64,000 nucleotides of DNA from Roseburia_D yibonii (GCF_014297335.1 NZ_JACOQH010000004.1:186001-250000), one strand, 5' to 3'. Positions 7,867 through 17,118 are shown, counted from the stretch's first letter. Numbers and translations are program-made. Notes: generated from the sequence alone by a model not told the origin.

Positions 7867-8952
7867 TCACTTTTTCACGCCATCTCTTTTACCTGCTCCG
7901 CCGGACACCCACTTTTTCATCCGTGAAAACAGCACGCAGCACAAAAACGTAATCAGATACGCCACCACACATGGCACCAGAAAAAGAAGTACCGTACTGC
8001 TCGTATATCTGCTGAAACAAAACTGTGCCGCCACAAGAAATACAAAATGCAAGATATAAAAAGCGAACGAATTTTTGCAAAGAAATGCTGTCCGTTCATT
8101 TGAAAAATCCAAAAATTTTGAAAAGAATCCAACCGCAGTAAGAATTCCAAACCACTGCGCCACAAACATGCACACCGTATTCATGGCCGCATGCAGATCT
8201 TTGCAATAACAGAACAGATAGACATTGAAAAGATCTGCGATCAGAAAGATCACCAAATGAAGCGGGAAATATTTTTGCAAAACTGCTGTGACATCTTCCC
8301 GGTAAAATACATAGTACCCGATAAGAAAAAACGCCAGATACGCACCGATACTCTTTCCGCCTATATCAAGCACCGGCTTTCCATTGACCGGGAGCAGACC
8401 GAGCAGCCAGACTTTCCACACGGACGGCGTATTCCAATGTACCTGTTTTAAAAACTTTTCCTGCAATTTTGATATCCCAAGCGCCAGCATGCTGATGAGG
8501 AACAGATACAGTAAAAACCACAGATGCCCCGGTGTAAATCCTCCGTCATATCCGGTCAGATCCGTGATCTTCGTAACAAAGATCCGGTAGTGGGAGAAGA
8601 AATTTCCGGCGTATCCGTTATGCCAGCGGTCCGCATAATAGGTAAGTGCCGCGACAACGGTAAATAATCCTGCTGCCAACGGGATCAAAAGCTTTTTTAT
8701 CCGCTCTTTCACATAGCCCGTCATTCCACGTTTTTGCAGGGAAAACCGTGCGCTTAAACCTGCCGCCAGAAACAATGCCGCCATATACCAGGGTGAAACA
8801 AAGGTGACGAAAGCACTCAAGGTCCTGCTCTCGCCAAACCATACATAATTTGCCTCTCCCCAGCAGTTAAATGCCATTGCCGCATGATAAGGAACCAGAA
8901 GCAAAATGCAAAACGTCCTTAAATTGTCAATGTCATGCCTTCTTTGTCGCAT
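7867..8952 (-). CDS. Acyltransferase 3 family membrane protein
   Basis: A 361-aa polytopic protein with about ten hydrophobic segments. The start HDIDNLRTFCILLLVPYHAAM contains the family's Arg and His (R-x(n)-H) and a later GHLWFLLYL is also characteristic of the acyltransferase-3 (OafA/NolL/WecH-like) family, which moves acyl groups onto sugars or glycopolymers at the membrane. It starts 1 nt after the ABC permease gene ends, with GGGGAGAAG upstream, so it is the last gene of the TetR/ABC operon. Acceptor unknown. The coupling suggests that the exporter and the acylation belong to one envelope response (inference). Confidence 0.85.
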   Translation of the reverse strand: MRQRRHDIDNLRTFCILLLVPYHAAMAFNCWGEANYVWFGESRTLSAFVTFVSPWYMAALFLAAGLSARFSLQKRGMTGYVKERIKKLLIPLAAGLFTVVAALTYYADRWHNGYAGNFFSHYRIFVTKITDLTGYDGGFTPGHLWFLLYLFLISMLALGISKLQEKFLKQVHWNTPSVWKVWLLGLLPVNGKPVLDIGGKSIGAYLAFFLIGYYVFYREDVTAVLQKYFPLHLVIFLIADLFNVYLFCYCKDLHAAMNTVCMFVAQWFGILTAVGFFSKFLDFSNERTAFLCKNSFAFYILHFVFLVAAQFCFSRYTSSTVLLFLVPCVVAYLITFLCCVLFSRMKKWVSGGAGKRDGVKK

Positions 8953-8953
8953 C

Positions 8954-9718
8954 TTATCTTTCTTCTCCCCTTCTTTTTCCTATAGGTAAGCTATCTCCAA
9001 ACAAAGAGATTCCGTCCACATCCTTTGTATAGGATACCACAAAAATCCACACAAGGAAAACATTGATCGAAACGACCACCTCTTTTTCACTGCCAGACAG
9101 CATTCCATTTCCCATCCAGAATGACGGCAGCCAGGCAAAAAAGTATTTTTCTCTGCCCCGGATCACGAACGGGATCGCCGCCCCCAAAATGGTCAGTGTC
9201 GCTATTTTACAGACTGCCATCCCTTCCAGGCGGTTTTTTGAAAATTTTAAGATCAGAGCCGCGATCCATATGCCCTGCAGGGTTCCCGCAAATGCGAGCA
9301 CTCCTGTCATTTGCAGTGAAATGGAAGTCAGGCGAAACAGCGGAAGCAACACAAGCGTACACACAAACGCCGCAGCCGCCGGGAATCCCATTCTTGAGAT
9401 CAGATAGCCCCTTTTCATCAAAGGCGTTACCAAAAAGGCATTCACGATCTTTTCATCCCGTTCATCCAAGAGAAGCATGACGGCAGAAAAACACAGCAGG
9501 ATCGGTGCGATCATAACATAAGCAATATCAATGAGCGCATAATATGGGGAAATACACACGCTCCGATGAAGCCCTGCACACAACGCCTGCTCCAGGCGCG
9601 GCACGCCAAAACGGAACAAAACTCCCGCAAGAACCGGTGCAATGCAAGCCGCAAGCAGCATCTTATCTTTTTTTAAGACATCAAACATCTGTTTAAAACT
9701 TTTCCAGTAAATTTCCAT
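8954..9718 (-). CDS. ABC-2-type exporter permease
   Basis: A 254-aa membrane protein with about six hydrophobic stretches. It begins MEIYWKSFKQMFDVLKKDKMLL and includes the ABC-2-type segment LLDERDEKIVNAFLVTPL. I chose the ATG at 9718 because GGGAG is 9 nt upstream and the preceding permease stops at 9720; a longer frame would overlap that gene. With the permease at 9720 and the ATPase at 10426 it forms a heteromeric efflux or antibiotic-resistance-type exporter. Substrate unknown. Confidence 0.82.
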   Translation of the reverse strand: MEIYWKSFKQMFDVLKKDKMLLAACIAPVLAGVLFRFGVPRLEQALCAGLHRSVCISPYYALIDIAYVMIAPILLCFSAVMLLLDERDEKIVNAFLVTPLMKRGYLISRMGFPAAAAFVCTLVLLPLFRLTSISLQMTGVLAFAGTLQGIWIAALILKFSKNRLEGMAVCKIATLTILGAAIPFVIRGREKYFFAWLPSFWMGNGMLSGSEKEVVVSINVFLVWIFVVSYTKDVDGISLFGDSLPIGKRRGEER

Positions 9719-9719
9719 C

Positions 9720-10412
9720 TTATCTTTCTCCCTTTTTCCCGCTGCATCCATACCACAGTTTTCTGACACTGTTTTCCGCTGCCACCGCAAGTAACAATGT
9801 GAGTGCGGCCACTTCCAGCCACTGGACTCCGTTTATTTTTTCTCCACCGATCAGATGAAAACAGATCACCGTAGGATAATAAGCCAATACGCTTTGTCTA
9901 ATCCCTGAGATGGAAAAGATCACCGGCACAAAACCTGCCAGTTCTATCGGGACTGTGGCAAGCACAAACTGATTCAGATCCCGGATCTTTGTCGCGACAA
10001 TCAGCCCGAAAAATGAGAAGATCATTTCCGAAAAAACAACTCCGCAAAAATACCCGACCGTCAGCCCGCTTCGATCCACCGAAAGCTGCAGGATCAGGGC
10101 TGCCACTGTTGCAATGACGCCAAGGGAAACTGCCTTTCCCGCCACATATTCCCGGATTCTGACCGGAGAAACAAAAATTGCGCGCTCCAGATGCTGACTT
10201 CTCTCCAGCAAAAGGATCGCCCCCATAAAATACAGTCCCATTGCCGCCGGATCGGTAAAGATCAAAAGTTCTGCCACTACTTTTTTTAAGTCCGCCGGGA
10301 CCGCATGCAAAACTGCCAGATACAGGATCGTAAGCATCAGATACAGCAGATAGATTCCCGTCCTTCTCTGAAAATACATATCATTTTTTATAATTCCCAA
10401 AACTCTGCTCAT
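9720..10412 (-). CDS. ABC-2-type exporter permease (fluoroquinolone/NatB-like)
   Basis: A 230-aa protein with six or so membrane segments. The opening MSRVLGIIKNDMYFQRRTGIYLLYLML and LLLERSQHLERAIFVSPVRIREYVAGK (residues near 68-95) are typical of ABC-2 permeases in small exporter cassettes. It lies 13 nt downstream of the ATPase gene and is directly followed by the second permease. Role: membrane half of an ATP-driven exporter under control of the TetR regulator upstream. Substrate cannot be read from sequence. Confidence 0.8.
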   Translation of the reverse strand: MSRVLGIIKNDMYFQRRTGIYLLYLMLTILYLAVLHAVPADLKKVVAELLIFTDPAAMGLYFMGAILLLERSQHLERAIFVSPVRIREYVAGKAVSLGVIATVAALILQLSVDRSGLTVGYFCGVVFSEMIFSFFGLIVATKIRDLNQFVLATVPIELAGFVPVIFSISGIRQSVLAYYPTVICFHLIGGEKINGVQWLEVAALTLLLAVAAENSVRKLWYGCSGKKGER

Positions 10413-10425
10413 CCTCTTTTCTCCT

Positions 10426-11277
10426 TTATCCCAGACTTTCTCCGGTAAGTTCTACAAATATATCATTTAATGTAGGTTCACTGCTGTGGATGGAACGCAG
10501 TCTGCCTGCCCGGATCAGTTCCAGCAGCTTTTGCTCGTTTCCGATCTCTTCCAGCCTGCATTCCGCCGTCTGTTCCCCATGTTCTTCCCAGGTATAGGTC
10601 ACCTTCTTCGCCCCTTTTTCCATGATCAGATGATGCGGACTGTCGAGCGCACATATTTTTCCATTCACAATAAACGCGACGCGGTCACAAAGCTCTGTCG
10701 CATCCTGCATATTGTGTGTGGTTAAAAGGATCGTTTTTCCACGTTTCTGTTCCCCTTTGATCAGCTCTTTCATTTTTTTGCTGTTTGCCGGATCCAGCCC
10801 GCTGGTCGGTTCATCCAGATACAGGATTTCCGGGTCATGCAGGATCGCCTTTATGAAATTCACTCTTGACCGCATGCCCTTTGAGTAAGACTCCAGACGT
10901 TTATCTGCGTCCGCAAGCAGCCCTACCGCGTCAAGCAGTTTTTCAATGTCGCGTGTTCCGTTTTTATACAGAGAACCAAAGAACTTTAAATTTTCCCGTG
11001 CCGTCAGTTTTTCGTACATCGTTGAATATTCAAAATCAACCCCGATCTTTTCATAAAAGTCCCGGTCAAAACACCGGCACTCCACACCCGCAACAGATGC
11101 GCTCCCCTCATAACCGGTCAGCATTCCGGTCAGCACTTTCTGCAATGTACTCTTCCCCGCTCCCGACGACCCGAGAAAACCGAATATCTCACCCTTTTTC
11201 ACAGAAAAACTCATATCGGTAATGATGTTTTTTCCTCTCTCATATCCCACGGTCAAATGTTCTACCTGAATCATCAT
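10426..11277 (-). CDS. ABC exporter ATPase
   Basis: A 283-aa nucleotide-binding subunit: Walker A GSSGAGKST (residues about 36-44), signature YSKGMRSR, Walker B ILYLDEPTSG and switch His in TTHN. A C-terminal tail typical of drug/peptide exporter ATPases ends NDIFVELTGESLG. AGGAAGAGG precedes tandem ATG codons at 11277/11274. It powers the two permeases encoded immediately downstream. A TetR-type half-palindrome pair (11290-11313) sits just before the gene, so transcription can be controlled here as well as at the regulator gene. Confidence 0.92.
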   Translation of the reverse strand: MMIQVEHLTVGYERGKNIITDMSFSVKKGEIFGFLGSSGAGKSTLQKVLTGMLTGYEGSASVAGVECRCFDRDFYEKIGVDFEYSTMYEKLTARENLKFFGSLYKNGTRDIEKLLDAVGLLADADKRLESYSKGMRSRVNFIKAILHDPEILYLDEPTSGLDPANSKKMKELIKGEQKRGKTILLTTHNMQDATELCDRVAFIVNGKICALDSPHHLIMEKGAKKVTYTWEEHGEQTAECRLEEIGNEQKLLELIRAGRLRSIHSSEPTLNDIFVELTGESLG

Positions 11278-11289
11278 CCTCTTCCTTTC

Positions 11290-11313
11290 TGACTGTTTTT
11301 AGTGTTTTAGTCA
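11290..11313. promoter_or_regulatory. Probable TetR operator upstream of ABC exporter
   Basis: TGACT and AGTCA arms separated by 14 nt. The same arms and spacing occur at 11976-11999 in front of the tetR gene itself. Two copies with identical geometry at the regulator and target genes support one operator type. Confidence 0.6.
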
Positions 11314-11328
11314 AAATAATGGTAAAAT

Positions 11329-11358
11329 ATAATTACAGCCAGATCTGACTGTAATTAT
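11329..11358. terminator. Perfect 10-bp inverted repeat between tetR and ABC genes
   Basis: ATAATTACAG and CTGTAATTAT flank a 10-nt loop, placed 5 nt after the tetR stop. The minus-strand copy runs into TATATTTTACC, so it may act as a weak terminator for the regulator gene; an operator role is also possible. Confidence 0.45.
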
Positions 11359-11363
11359 GTTTC

Positions 11364-11957
11364 TTACGCTAATATCTGCATCAGTACGCCGCCAATCAGC
11401 AGGCGCAGCCCTTTCTCATAATCCTCCGGGGCTATTTTATCCCGCTCCAGCGTTGCGAAATATATTGCATGAAATGCCGCCGTTACCGCGCCGATATCCA
11501 CACCCTCACACAATGGGATCTGCGCAAACAGCCGGCTTATTTCCACGGTATCTTCCTTTTGGTGCGCCGCGATCTCCTCCGCCGGAATCTTTTTCGTCAG
11601 AAGATTCATTTCCTCTGAATTTAAGATCTGTAAGACGGGCATCTCTTCCGCCATCTGATAAAATCCAAGGAAAAGATCTGTGAGCGCATCGAGCGTATCC
11701 CCTGTGAGATCGACCGCTGCCACCTTCTCTGCCATTTCCCGCTCCATCTGTTCATGCGCCACAAGGATCACTTCCCACAGCAGGCGCTCCTTGGATTCAT
11801 AAAAAAGATAAAACGTCCCTTTGGGAATCCCAACCCGCTTTACCAGCTCATCCACGGTCGTTTTTTTGATCCCATACTGCGCCATACAATATCCGGCTTC
11901 TTCCATCAGCCGTCTTTTAATCTCATCTTTTTCCTGGTTTGTATAACACTTTGGCAT
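11364..11957 (-). CDS. TetR-family transcriptional regulator (exporter operon)
   Basis: A 197-aa protein with an N-terminal TetR helix-turn-helix (KKTTVDELVKRVGIPKGTFYLFYESKERL, residues about 30-58) and a helical ligand-binding domain. It is the first gene of the operon leading to the ABC exporter and acyltransferase. Inverted repeats with the same TGACT-N14-AGTCA geometry lie directly upstream of it (11976-11999) and upstream of the ATPase gene (11290-11313), supporting autorepression and control of the exporter. Inducer unknown, probably a transported toxic compound. Confidence 0.9.
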   Translation of the reverse strand: MPKCYTNQEKDEIKRRLMEEAGYCMAQYGIKKTTVDELVKRVGIPKGTFYLFYESKERLLWEVILVAHEQMEREMAEKVAAVDLTGDTLDALTDLFLGFYQMAEEMPVLQILNSEEMNLLTKKIPAEEIAAHQKEDTVEISRLFAQIPLCEGVDIGAVTAAFHAIYFATLERDKIAPEDYEKGLRLLIGGVLMQILA

Positions 11958-11975
11958 ACCATTTGTTCCTTTTTT

Positions 11976-11999
11976 TGACTAATCCATTATTTTTAGTCA
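11976..11999. promoter_or_regulatory. Probable TetR autoregulatory operator
   Basis: TGACTAA and TTAGTCA form a 7-bp inverted repeat across 10 nt, 19 nt upstream of the tetR start and in the 80-bp gap after the ATPase gene at 12039. Confidence 0.65.
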
Positions 12000-12038
12000 T
12001 TATAAATCAGGACATCCACTCTGTCAATCCTTTTCTTC

Positions 12039-12791
12039 TCACCAGCCCATCTTCCCAAGCCATGCTTCGACGCATTTCATCCGTTCCATGTCAGTCTGCT
12101 TTTTTTGATCCGAAAGCTCTAACTCCCCGCGGATCTTTCCATCTAAAAGATACAGGATCCTCCCGCATCTTGCCGCCACTCTGCTGTCATGTGTCACCAT
12201 AAGGATCGTTGTCCCGGCACTGTTTAATCTCTCAAATTCATCCATGACTTCTCCCGCCGCGCTCATGTTAAGTGCCCCGGTCGGCTCATCCGCAAACAGG
12301 ATCTTTGGCGCGTTTATCATACTACGGCAAATACATGCGCGCTGCAGCTGTCCGCCGGACACCTGCGCGATGTCCCGCTCTGCCAGTTCTTCGATGGAAA
12401 GTTTTTTCATCCAGTTTTTTACGTCCCGGATGAGCGTATCCTTTGATCTGGTTTTGTTTCTTTTCCCTTTTTGTGCCTGCACCGCCGGCAGTAAAATGTT
12501 ATCGATCAGGTTCAGATTGGAAAGCATGTTCATCTGCTGGAACACAAATCCCATCCGGTGCAGCCGAAGTGCCGCCTTTTCATCCTCTGGGAGACCCGCG
12601 ATCTCTGTTCCGTCCAGCCATACCTCTCCCGCCGTCGGCTGATCGAGTCCCGCGATATTGTATAAAAGTGTGGACTTTCCGGAGCCGGACGGCCCCATGA
12701 CCGCCACCATCTCCCCGGCTTCCACGGCAAAGGAAACCCGGTGTAAGATCCCATCTTTGCATAAATTCTTTACTTCAAGCAGTTTTTTCAT
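12039..12791 (-). CDS. ABC ATPase of LolD/MacB type
   Basis: A 250-aa ATPase with Walker A GPSGSGKST, signature VSGGQLQRACICRS, Walker B ILFADEPTGALN and switch TH in MVTHDSRVA. These are the hallmarks of ATPases that pair with FtsX/MacB-type permeases. It follows the large FtsX-like permease gene by 3 nt and ends the MFS-FtsX-ATPase operon. Such pairs act in efflux or bacitracin/lantibiotic sensing and resistance, using mechanotransmission rather than classical transport. Substrate not determinable. Confidence 0.92.
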   Translation of the reverse strand: MKKLLEVKNLCKDGILHRVSFAVEAGEMVAVMGPSGSGKSTLLYNIAGLDQPTAGEVWLDGTEIAGLPEDEKAALRLHRMGFVFQQMNMLSNLNLIDNILLPAVQAQKGKRNKTRSKDTLIRDVKNWMKKLSIEELAERDIAQVSGGQLQRACICRSMINAPKILFADEPTGALNMSAAGEVMDEFERLNSAGTTILMVTHDSRVAARCGRILYLLDGKIRGELELSDQKKQTDMERMKCVEAWLGKMGW

Positions 12792-12794
12792 GTC

Positions 12795-15038
12795 TTACTC
12801 CTTTCCGATACAGCACTCAAATGCTCTGATATTCTTTATTTCCCATATTCCCGCTTCCACTGCTGCCACTGCCGCAAACGACAATGTCACAGGGATTAAA
12901 AAGCACACCATCCGCCAGTCCGTGACAAAGGAAAATCCTTCTGCACCAAACGAAGTTAAAATGCTTCCGCACAGCTTTTCCCCGCAGGTGTTTCCGAAAA
13001 GGATCCCCGTCACGATCCCGAAGAATGCAGGCAGAAATCCACGGATCCGGTAACTTCTTTTTATATCCCTGCTGCAAAATCCAATGGCTTTTTTTAAGGA
13101 AATGGCATAACGGTTCTTTTCTATGGTCAGCCGCAGAAACAGGGCTGTCACCACAAACAGGATCCCCGCCGATATGCCGGTCGCCACAACCGCTGCCAGC
13201 CGGATCTCCTTTAGCGTCTGCCCGTATGTTCCTTTCACATAATCCGCAATGTCTGTTACCTTGATCTCCGGCTGCTGATATTTGTTTATCCATGTTTTTT
13301 CTGAGACATGATCCTTTAAGGAAACATAAAAAACGCTCCACATAACCGGTGCTTTCTCATCCGCGATCCGGCAGGCCTTCGCTGTTTTTCCTCCGTTCGT
13401 GATATCCGAATAGATCCCGCACACCGTGTATCTCTCTGCCCCTTTTTCCGTATTGAGCAATAAAGAATCTCCGACTGTAAGACCGGTTTCTTTTGCATTC
13501 AGCGCAGACAATGCGATCTGTCCCTTTCCTTTCGGTGCCTCTCCTTTTTCATTACGGACCGGAAATATATTGTGATTGCCCTCTTCCACCGTAAGTGCTG
13601 ACGTACTGCCATCCGGCAGACCCATGGAATACGACCTCGTTTTTAACACCACATACTTTTCTACATCCGCATCTCCCGCAAGCTGCTCTGCCGTCCGCGC
13701 TGTCACTCCCGCGATATCGTCCGTCTGCCGGATATCCATACGGAGTCCGGCATCTCCGATCCCCATATAAGTCACAAACTCTGGCGAATCCAACGTGTGA
13801 TGCAGATTTGCCGGCACCAGCATCAAAAACGCGCATGCCGCCGCCACCGCAGCGATCAGAAAATAACTTCGGTATTCCCTGCCCTTTTTTTGCTCCAGCA
13901 CATCATACAGACAGGAAAGCACCGGCAGTTGTTCCTTTCTTTTTAAAATACGCCGTACCGCAAGAAGCAGGATCCCCTCTGCCAGCAGCACCGCGAGTAC
14001 CGCTCCGAATATGGTCCAACCACCGATCGCCACGCCGCCATACAATTCCTGCATCTGCGCGGTCAGCGGCTTTTGTGCCAGACCGGTCAGAAGAAGACCA
14101 ATCAATGCTCCCGCCACGGAAAACGCCACATACTTTGCAAACCAGAGTCCACGGATCTGACCCTTTGCCATGCCGATCGCCCGGAGCATTCCCATTTCCT
14201 TTCGTTCCTTTTCCATTCGGGTCAGCAGCAGAAAACGGATGCAGATCACGGATATAATGACTGCCACCACACTGACCAACAAAATGACAAAGATCATCAT
14301 CCCGTCGGACAACGCGTTCATCATGCGGATCAACGGCTTTGTGACTGCGGGTCCGTTATCCGGAAGCCCTGCCTCCTTATAGGCATTTTCAAACACCCCG
14401 GTATCCGTTCCCTCATGCAGCCTGAATTCGATCAGATATTCCTCCGTTCCCTCTTTTTGCATACTTTCATAATCTGCTTCATTTACCAGGAAGCGCTTGG
14501 AAGATGCCATCATGGAATTCATCTGGGAATCGCGGATAAACCCGGCGATCGTAAATTTCCGGTTTCCGATCTGCATGACATCGCCCGGCGCAAGTTCATA
14601 CTGTGCCCGGTAACAGATCGGGACAAAGACCTCACCCGGCCAAACTTTGGGAAGTTCATTGGTAAGATCGACCAGATAGTCAAAGCTCTGCCCCTGCACG
14701 GACAGTCCATTATCCTGTGTACTGTCCGCCAGCGAATGCTCTCCCAGACTGATCTTACTGTTTTCCAGATTTAAAAAAGGCATGACCTGCCAGTCTTCCA
14801 CCTCCGGGTGTGCCTCTGCGAACGCACTTATTTCTTCTTCCTTTACAGTTCCCGCATGCATCTGTAAAAAATCCGGTGTCTCTGCCTGCTCCATCAGCGT
14901 CTGGATCGAGGACAGCAGGGAGACGGATAAAAGCACCGTCAGAGCAAACAGCATGGCGGAGACCGTCATAAATGCCACCGTTGCTGCGGTAAACAGTCTG
15001 TTTTTTCTGATATCGTTTAAGATCAGTCTTTTTCTCAT
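12795..15038 (-). CDS. FtsX/MacB-like ABC permease
   Basis: A 747-aa permease with an N-terminal membrane anchor, a large extracellular domain (about residues 45-255), three membrane helices with the FtsX segment (EMGMLRAIGMAKGQIRGL), another extracellular region and a C-terminal three-helix FtsX repeat. The duplicated FtsX plan fits heteromeric peptide-resistance exporters. It overlaps the MFS stop (15035) by 4 nt (ATGA) and is followed by its ATPase after 3 nt. Control is by the TetR regulator at 16366 (inference from operators). Confidence 0.88.
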   Translation of the reverse strand: MRKRLILNDIRKNRLFTAATVAFMTVSAMLFALTVLLSVSLLSSIQTLMEQAETPDFLQMHAGTVKEEEISAFAEAHPEVEDWQVMPFLNLENSKISLGEHSLADSTQDNGLSVQGQSFDYLVDLTNELPKVWPGEVFVPICYRAQYELAPGDVMQIGNRKFTIAGFIRDSQMNSMMASSKRFLVNEADYESMQKEGTEEYLIEFRLHEGTDTGVFENAYKEAGLPDNGPAVTKPLIRMMNALSDGMMIFVILLVSVVAVIISVICIRFLLLTRMEKERKEMGMLRAIGMAKGQIRGLWFAKYVAFSVAGALIGLLLTGLAQKPLTAQMQELYGGVAIGGWTIFGAVLAVLLAEGILLLAVRRILKRKEQLPVLSCLYDVLEQKKGREYRSYFLIAAVAAACAFLMLVPANLHHTLDSPEFVTYMGIGDAGLRMDIRQTDDIAGVTARTAEQLAGDADVEKYVVLKTRSYSMGLPDGSTSALTVEEGNHNIFPVRNEKGEAPKGKGQIALSALNAKETGLTVGDSLLLNTEKGAERYTVCGIYSDITNGGKTAKACRIADEKAPVMWSVFYVSLKDHVSEKTWINKYQQPEIKVTDIADYVKGTYGQTLKEIRLAAVVATGISAGILFVVTALFLRLTIEKNRYAISLKKAIGFCSRDIKRSYRIRGFLPAFFGIVTGILFGNTCGEKLCGSILTSFGAEGFSFVTDWRMVCFLIPVTLSFAAVAAVEAGIWEIKNIRAFECCIGKE

Positions 15039-16273
15039 GCGCTCCTCCTTTCCAGGTCACGGATACTCCTGATCGGATACAGGCATCCTGCCGTCACGAC
15101 AAGAAGTACCCCCGCCGCCATCACCACGACTGCCGCGCCTCTTCCCACGCCGACCGCCATCTTCTTTGCGATCCCGTCCGCAGCGATCCCGGAAATCCCA
15201 TATGCCACGACATAACCGATCTGCGACAAAAATCCGATCACGCCCCAGGCACGTCCCTGCAATTCATCCGGGATATTGGTGCGAACCAGATAATCCAGAC
15301 AGTTGTTTGCGAACGGCAGCGCCGCAAAGAAGAGGAATCCGAACACGCAGATGACGATCACATTTTCCTTTAATCCAAAACCGATCATGCCAATTCCTGC
15401 AAATATAAGGGCAGTCACAAGCACCTTCACATAATTTTTCCGGATCCCGCACGCGCCGAGAAACACACCGGATACCAGCATTCCCGAGGCACAGAGCGTC
15501 TCTGCCGCTCCGAGCGTGGCACTTCCCGCAAAATCAAGGATCATCGGCTCCGCAAGGATCTGCAAAGCTCCCATAAAGCAGGTGATCACCGAGGATACTA
15601 AAATCAGCATCAATACGCCTTTTCTGTCTGTGATCGCGCGAAATCCGATTTTTAAACTCTCCCCAAACGATTCTCTGCTCTCTTTTTTCGACTCATGGAT
15701 CGCCCTTTTTACGACCGCCGTTGAAGTCACTGTGAGGAAGAACGTACTGATGTCGATCACCAACAGGAGCTTGATGTCACTGACTGCGAGCAGTGCCCCC
15801 GCAAGAACCGGCGAGATCAGATATCTGGCGCTTCCCGTGATGCTGATCACCCCGCTTGCCCTGGAATATTCTTCCTTTGTCAGAAGATCCGTCACGGTTG
15901 CGCGGTAGGACGGCTCAAGCAAGGAGGAAAAGACTGAACTTATCACCACACCGATACAGATCTGATAGAGCGCCGCTCCTCCCCGCAGCATACAAATCAG
16001 TATGTAAAGGACGCCGATCGCCGAGCAGCCATCCCCGATCATCATAAGCACTCTTCTGTCATACCGGTCCGCAAGCACGCCCGCCAGAACGCTCAGCAAT
16101 AACGTCGGCAGAAATGCTAACAGTGTGACAAGCGCTGTGCTCGCGGCACTGTTTGTCTGTGTGAACACATAGACTCCCAGTCCAAAGCTCGTAAGCCCGC
16201 CGCCGACTGCGGAGACCAGCTCTCCCGACCACAGCAGCAAAAATTTTTTAAAATTACTATTCTGATGTTGCAT
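15035..16273 (-). CDS. MFS transporter (macrolide-efflux-like)
   Basis: A 412-aa, twelve-segment major facilitator protein. NFKKFLLLWSGELVSAVGGGLTSFGLGVYV and LADRYDRRVLMMIGD (the loop 2-3 motif) place it among MFS proteins annotated as macrolide or multidrug efflux. A TetR-type palindrome at 16299-16315 lies 26 nt upstream of the start. The start overlaps nothing; the stop overlaps the FtsX gene start by ATGA, so MFS, FtsX and ATPase are translated as a coupled unit. Confidence 0.88.
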   Translation of the reverse strand: MQHQNSNFKKFLLLWSGELVSAVGGGLTSFGLGVYVFTQTNSAASTALVTLLAFLPTLLLSVLAGVLADRYDRRVLMMIGDGCSAIGVLYILICMLRGGAALYQICIGVVISSVFSSLLEPSYRATVTDLLTKEEYSRASGVISITGSARYLISPVLAGALLAVSDIKLLLVIDISTFFLTVTSTAVVKRAIHESKKESRESFGESLKIGFRAITDRKGVLMLILVSSVITCFMGALQILAEPMILDFAGSATLGAAETLCASGMLVSGVFLGACGIRKNYVKVLVTALIFAGIGMIGFGLKENVIVICVFGFLFFAALPFANNCLDYLVRTNIPDELQGRAWGVIGFLSQIGYVVAYGISGIAADGIAKKMAVGVGRGAAVVVMAAGVLLVVTAGCLYPIRSIRDLERRSA

Positions 16274-16298
16274 TCTACATCTCCTCCTTGTTTTCTCG

Positions 16299-16315
16299 AC
16301 CGTCAGTCTGTCGGT
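16299..16315. promoter_or_regulatory. Probable TetR operator upstream of MFS gene
   Basis: ACCGTCA-GTC-TGTCGGT, a 7-3-7 inverted repeat with one mismatch, nearly identical to 17049-17065 at the regulator's own gene. Confidence 0.65.
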
Positions 16316-16365
16316 AATGTTTTAAAAAAGAAAGGAACCATGTCTGTTCCTGTCTCTTACATAAA

Positions 16366-17004
16366 TTATAATGATCCGTTCTTTTCAAAGACCGGCAGGA
16401 TCACATCCCGCATACTGCCGCATTCCATACCGAACAGCCGCTCCGTATTGTAAATAAATGCATCGATCTTTTCTGCTCTTTCCGCCTCACTGTATTCCAT
16501 GAGGTCATCAAATGCGGTGTTGGAATACAGCATGACCATCTCGATTGCCTCCGCCGGATGATCCGTATGACAGAGCCCCTGCTCGATTCCTTCCAGTAAA
16601 AGCCCGGTCATTATGGGATTTACCCCGCTTAGCAGTTTTTCCTGCAGCTTCTGATGCATCAGGGCATTCTGCGGACGATGTACCTGCTTCATGACTTCCC
16701 GGCCCGCCTCGTTGTTCACATTAAGCGCCAGGATCGTAAGCGTGATCCGCTGTAAGATCGGTATCTCGCTTTTTGCCGCGATCGCCGTTGCCTTTGCAAG
16801 CAGCTGCTCGGTCATCCGTTCGATCATTGCATCCAAAATGTCCTCTTTGGACTTAAAATGATAATACAGCGTCCCGCGCGCGATCCCAATCTCTTCTAAG
16901 ATATCGTTCGTACTGGTATTGTCAAATCCTTTTTCTCCAAAAAGGCGCTCTGCCACGTCTAAGATCTCGTTTTTTCTTTCTTCTGCTTCCTTTACTACCC
17001 GCAT
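16366..17004 (-). CDS. TetR-family transcriptional regulator (MFS/FtsX operon)
   Basis: A 212-aa regulator with HTH residues FDNTSTNDILEEIGIARGTLYYHFKSKEDIL near 30-60 and a helical effector domain. The ATG at 17004 (MRVVKEAEERKNEILD) is preferred because GGTGAAAAC precedes it and the longer frame would read through the operator. Its gene is preceded by the palindrome ACCGACA-GCT-TGTCGGT at 17049-17065, and the MFS gene 93 nt downstream has a near copy. Expected role: repression of itself and the MFS-FtsX-ATPase operon until a toxic ligand binds. Confidence 0.9.
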   Translation of the reverse strand: MRVVKEAEERKNEILDVAERLFGEKGFDNTSTNDILEEIGIARGTLYYHFKSKEDILDAMIERMTEQLLAKATAIAAKSEIPILQRITLTILALNVNNEAGREVMKQVHRPQNALMHQKLQEKLLSGVNPIMTGLLLEGIEQGLCHTDHPAEAIEMVMLYSNTAFDDLMEYSEAERAEKIDAFIYNTERLFGMECGSMRDVILPVFEKNGSL

Positions 17005-17048
17005 GTTTTCACCATTTCTTTTATCCCGGTTCAAAACCGGATTTTGTA

Positions 17049-17065
17049 ACCGACAGCTTGTCGGT
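17049..17065. promoter_or_regulatory. TetR autoregulatory operator
   Basis: Perfect 7-3-7 palindrome ACCGACA-GCT-TGTCGGT, 45 nt upstream of the regulator start; a one-mismatch relative is at 16299-16315. Confidence 0.7.
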
Positions 17066-17118
17066 AAGTAATATAACATGTTCCCGGATAAAAGTCAAAC
17101 TGATTTTTTCTTTTATTC

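Noticed and set aside
14073..14774. Plus-strand frame of 233 codons
   Set aside because: Antisense to the FtsX-like permease; no ribosome site or homology pattern.
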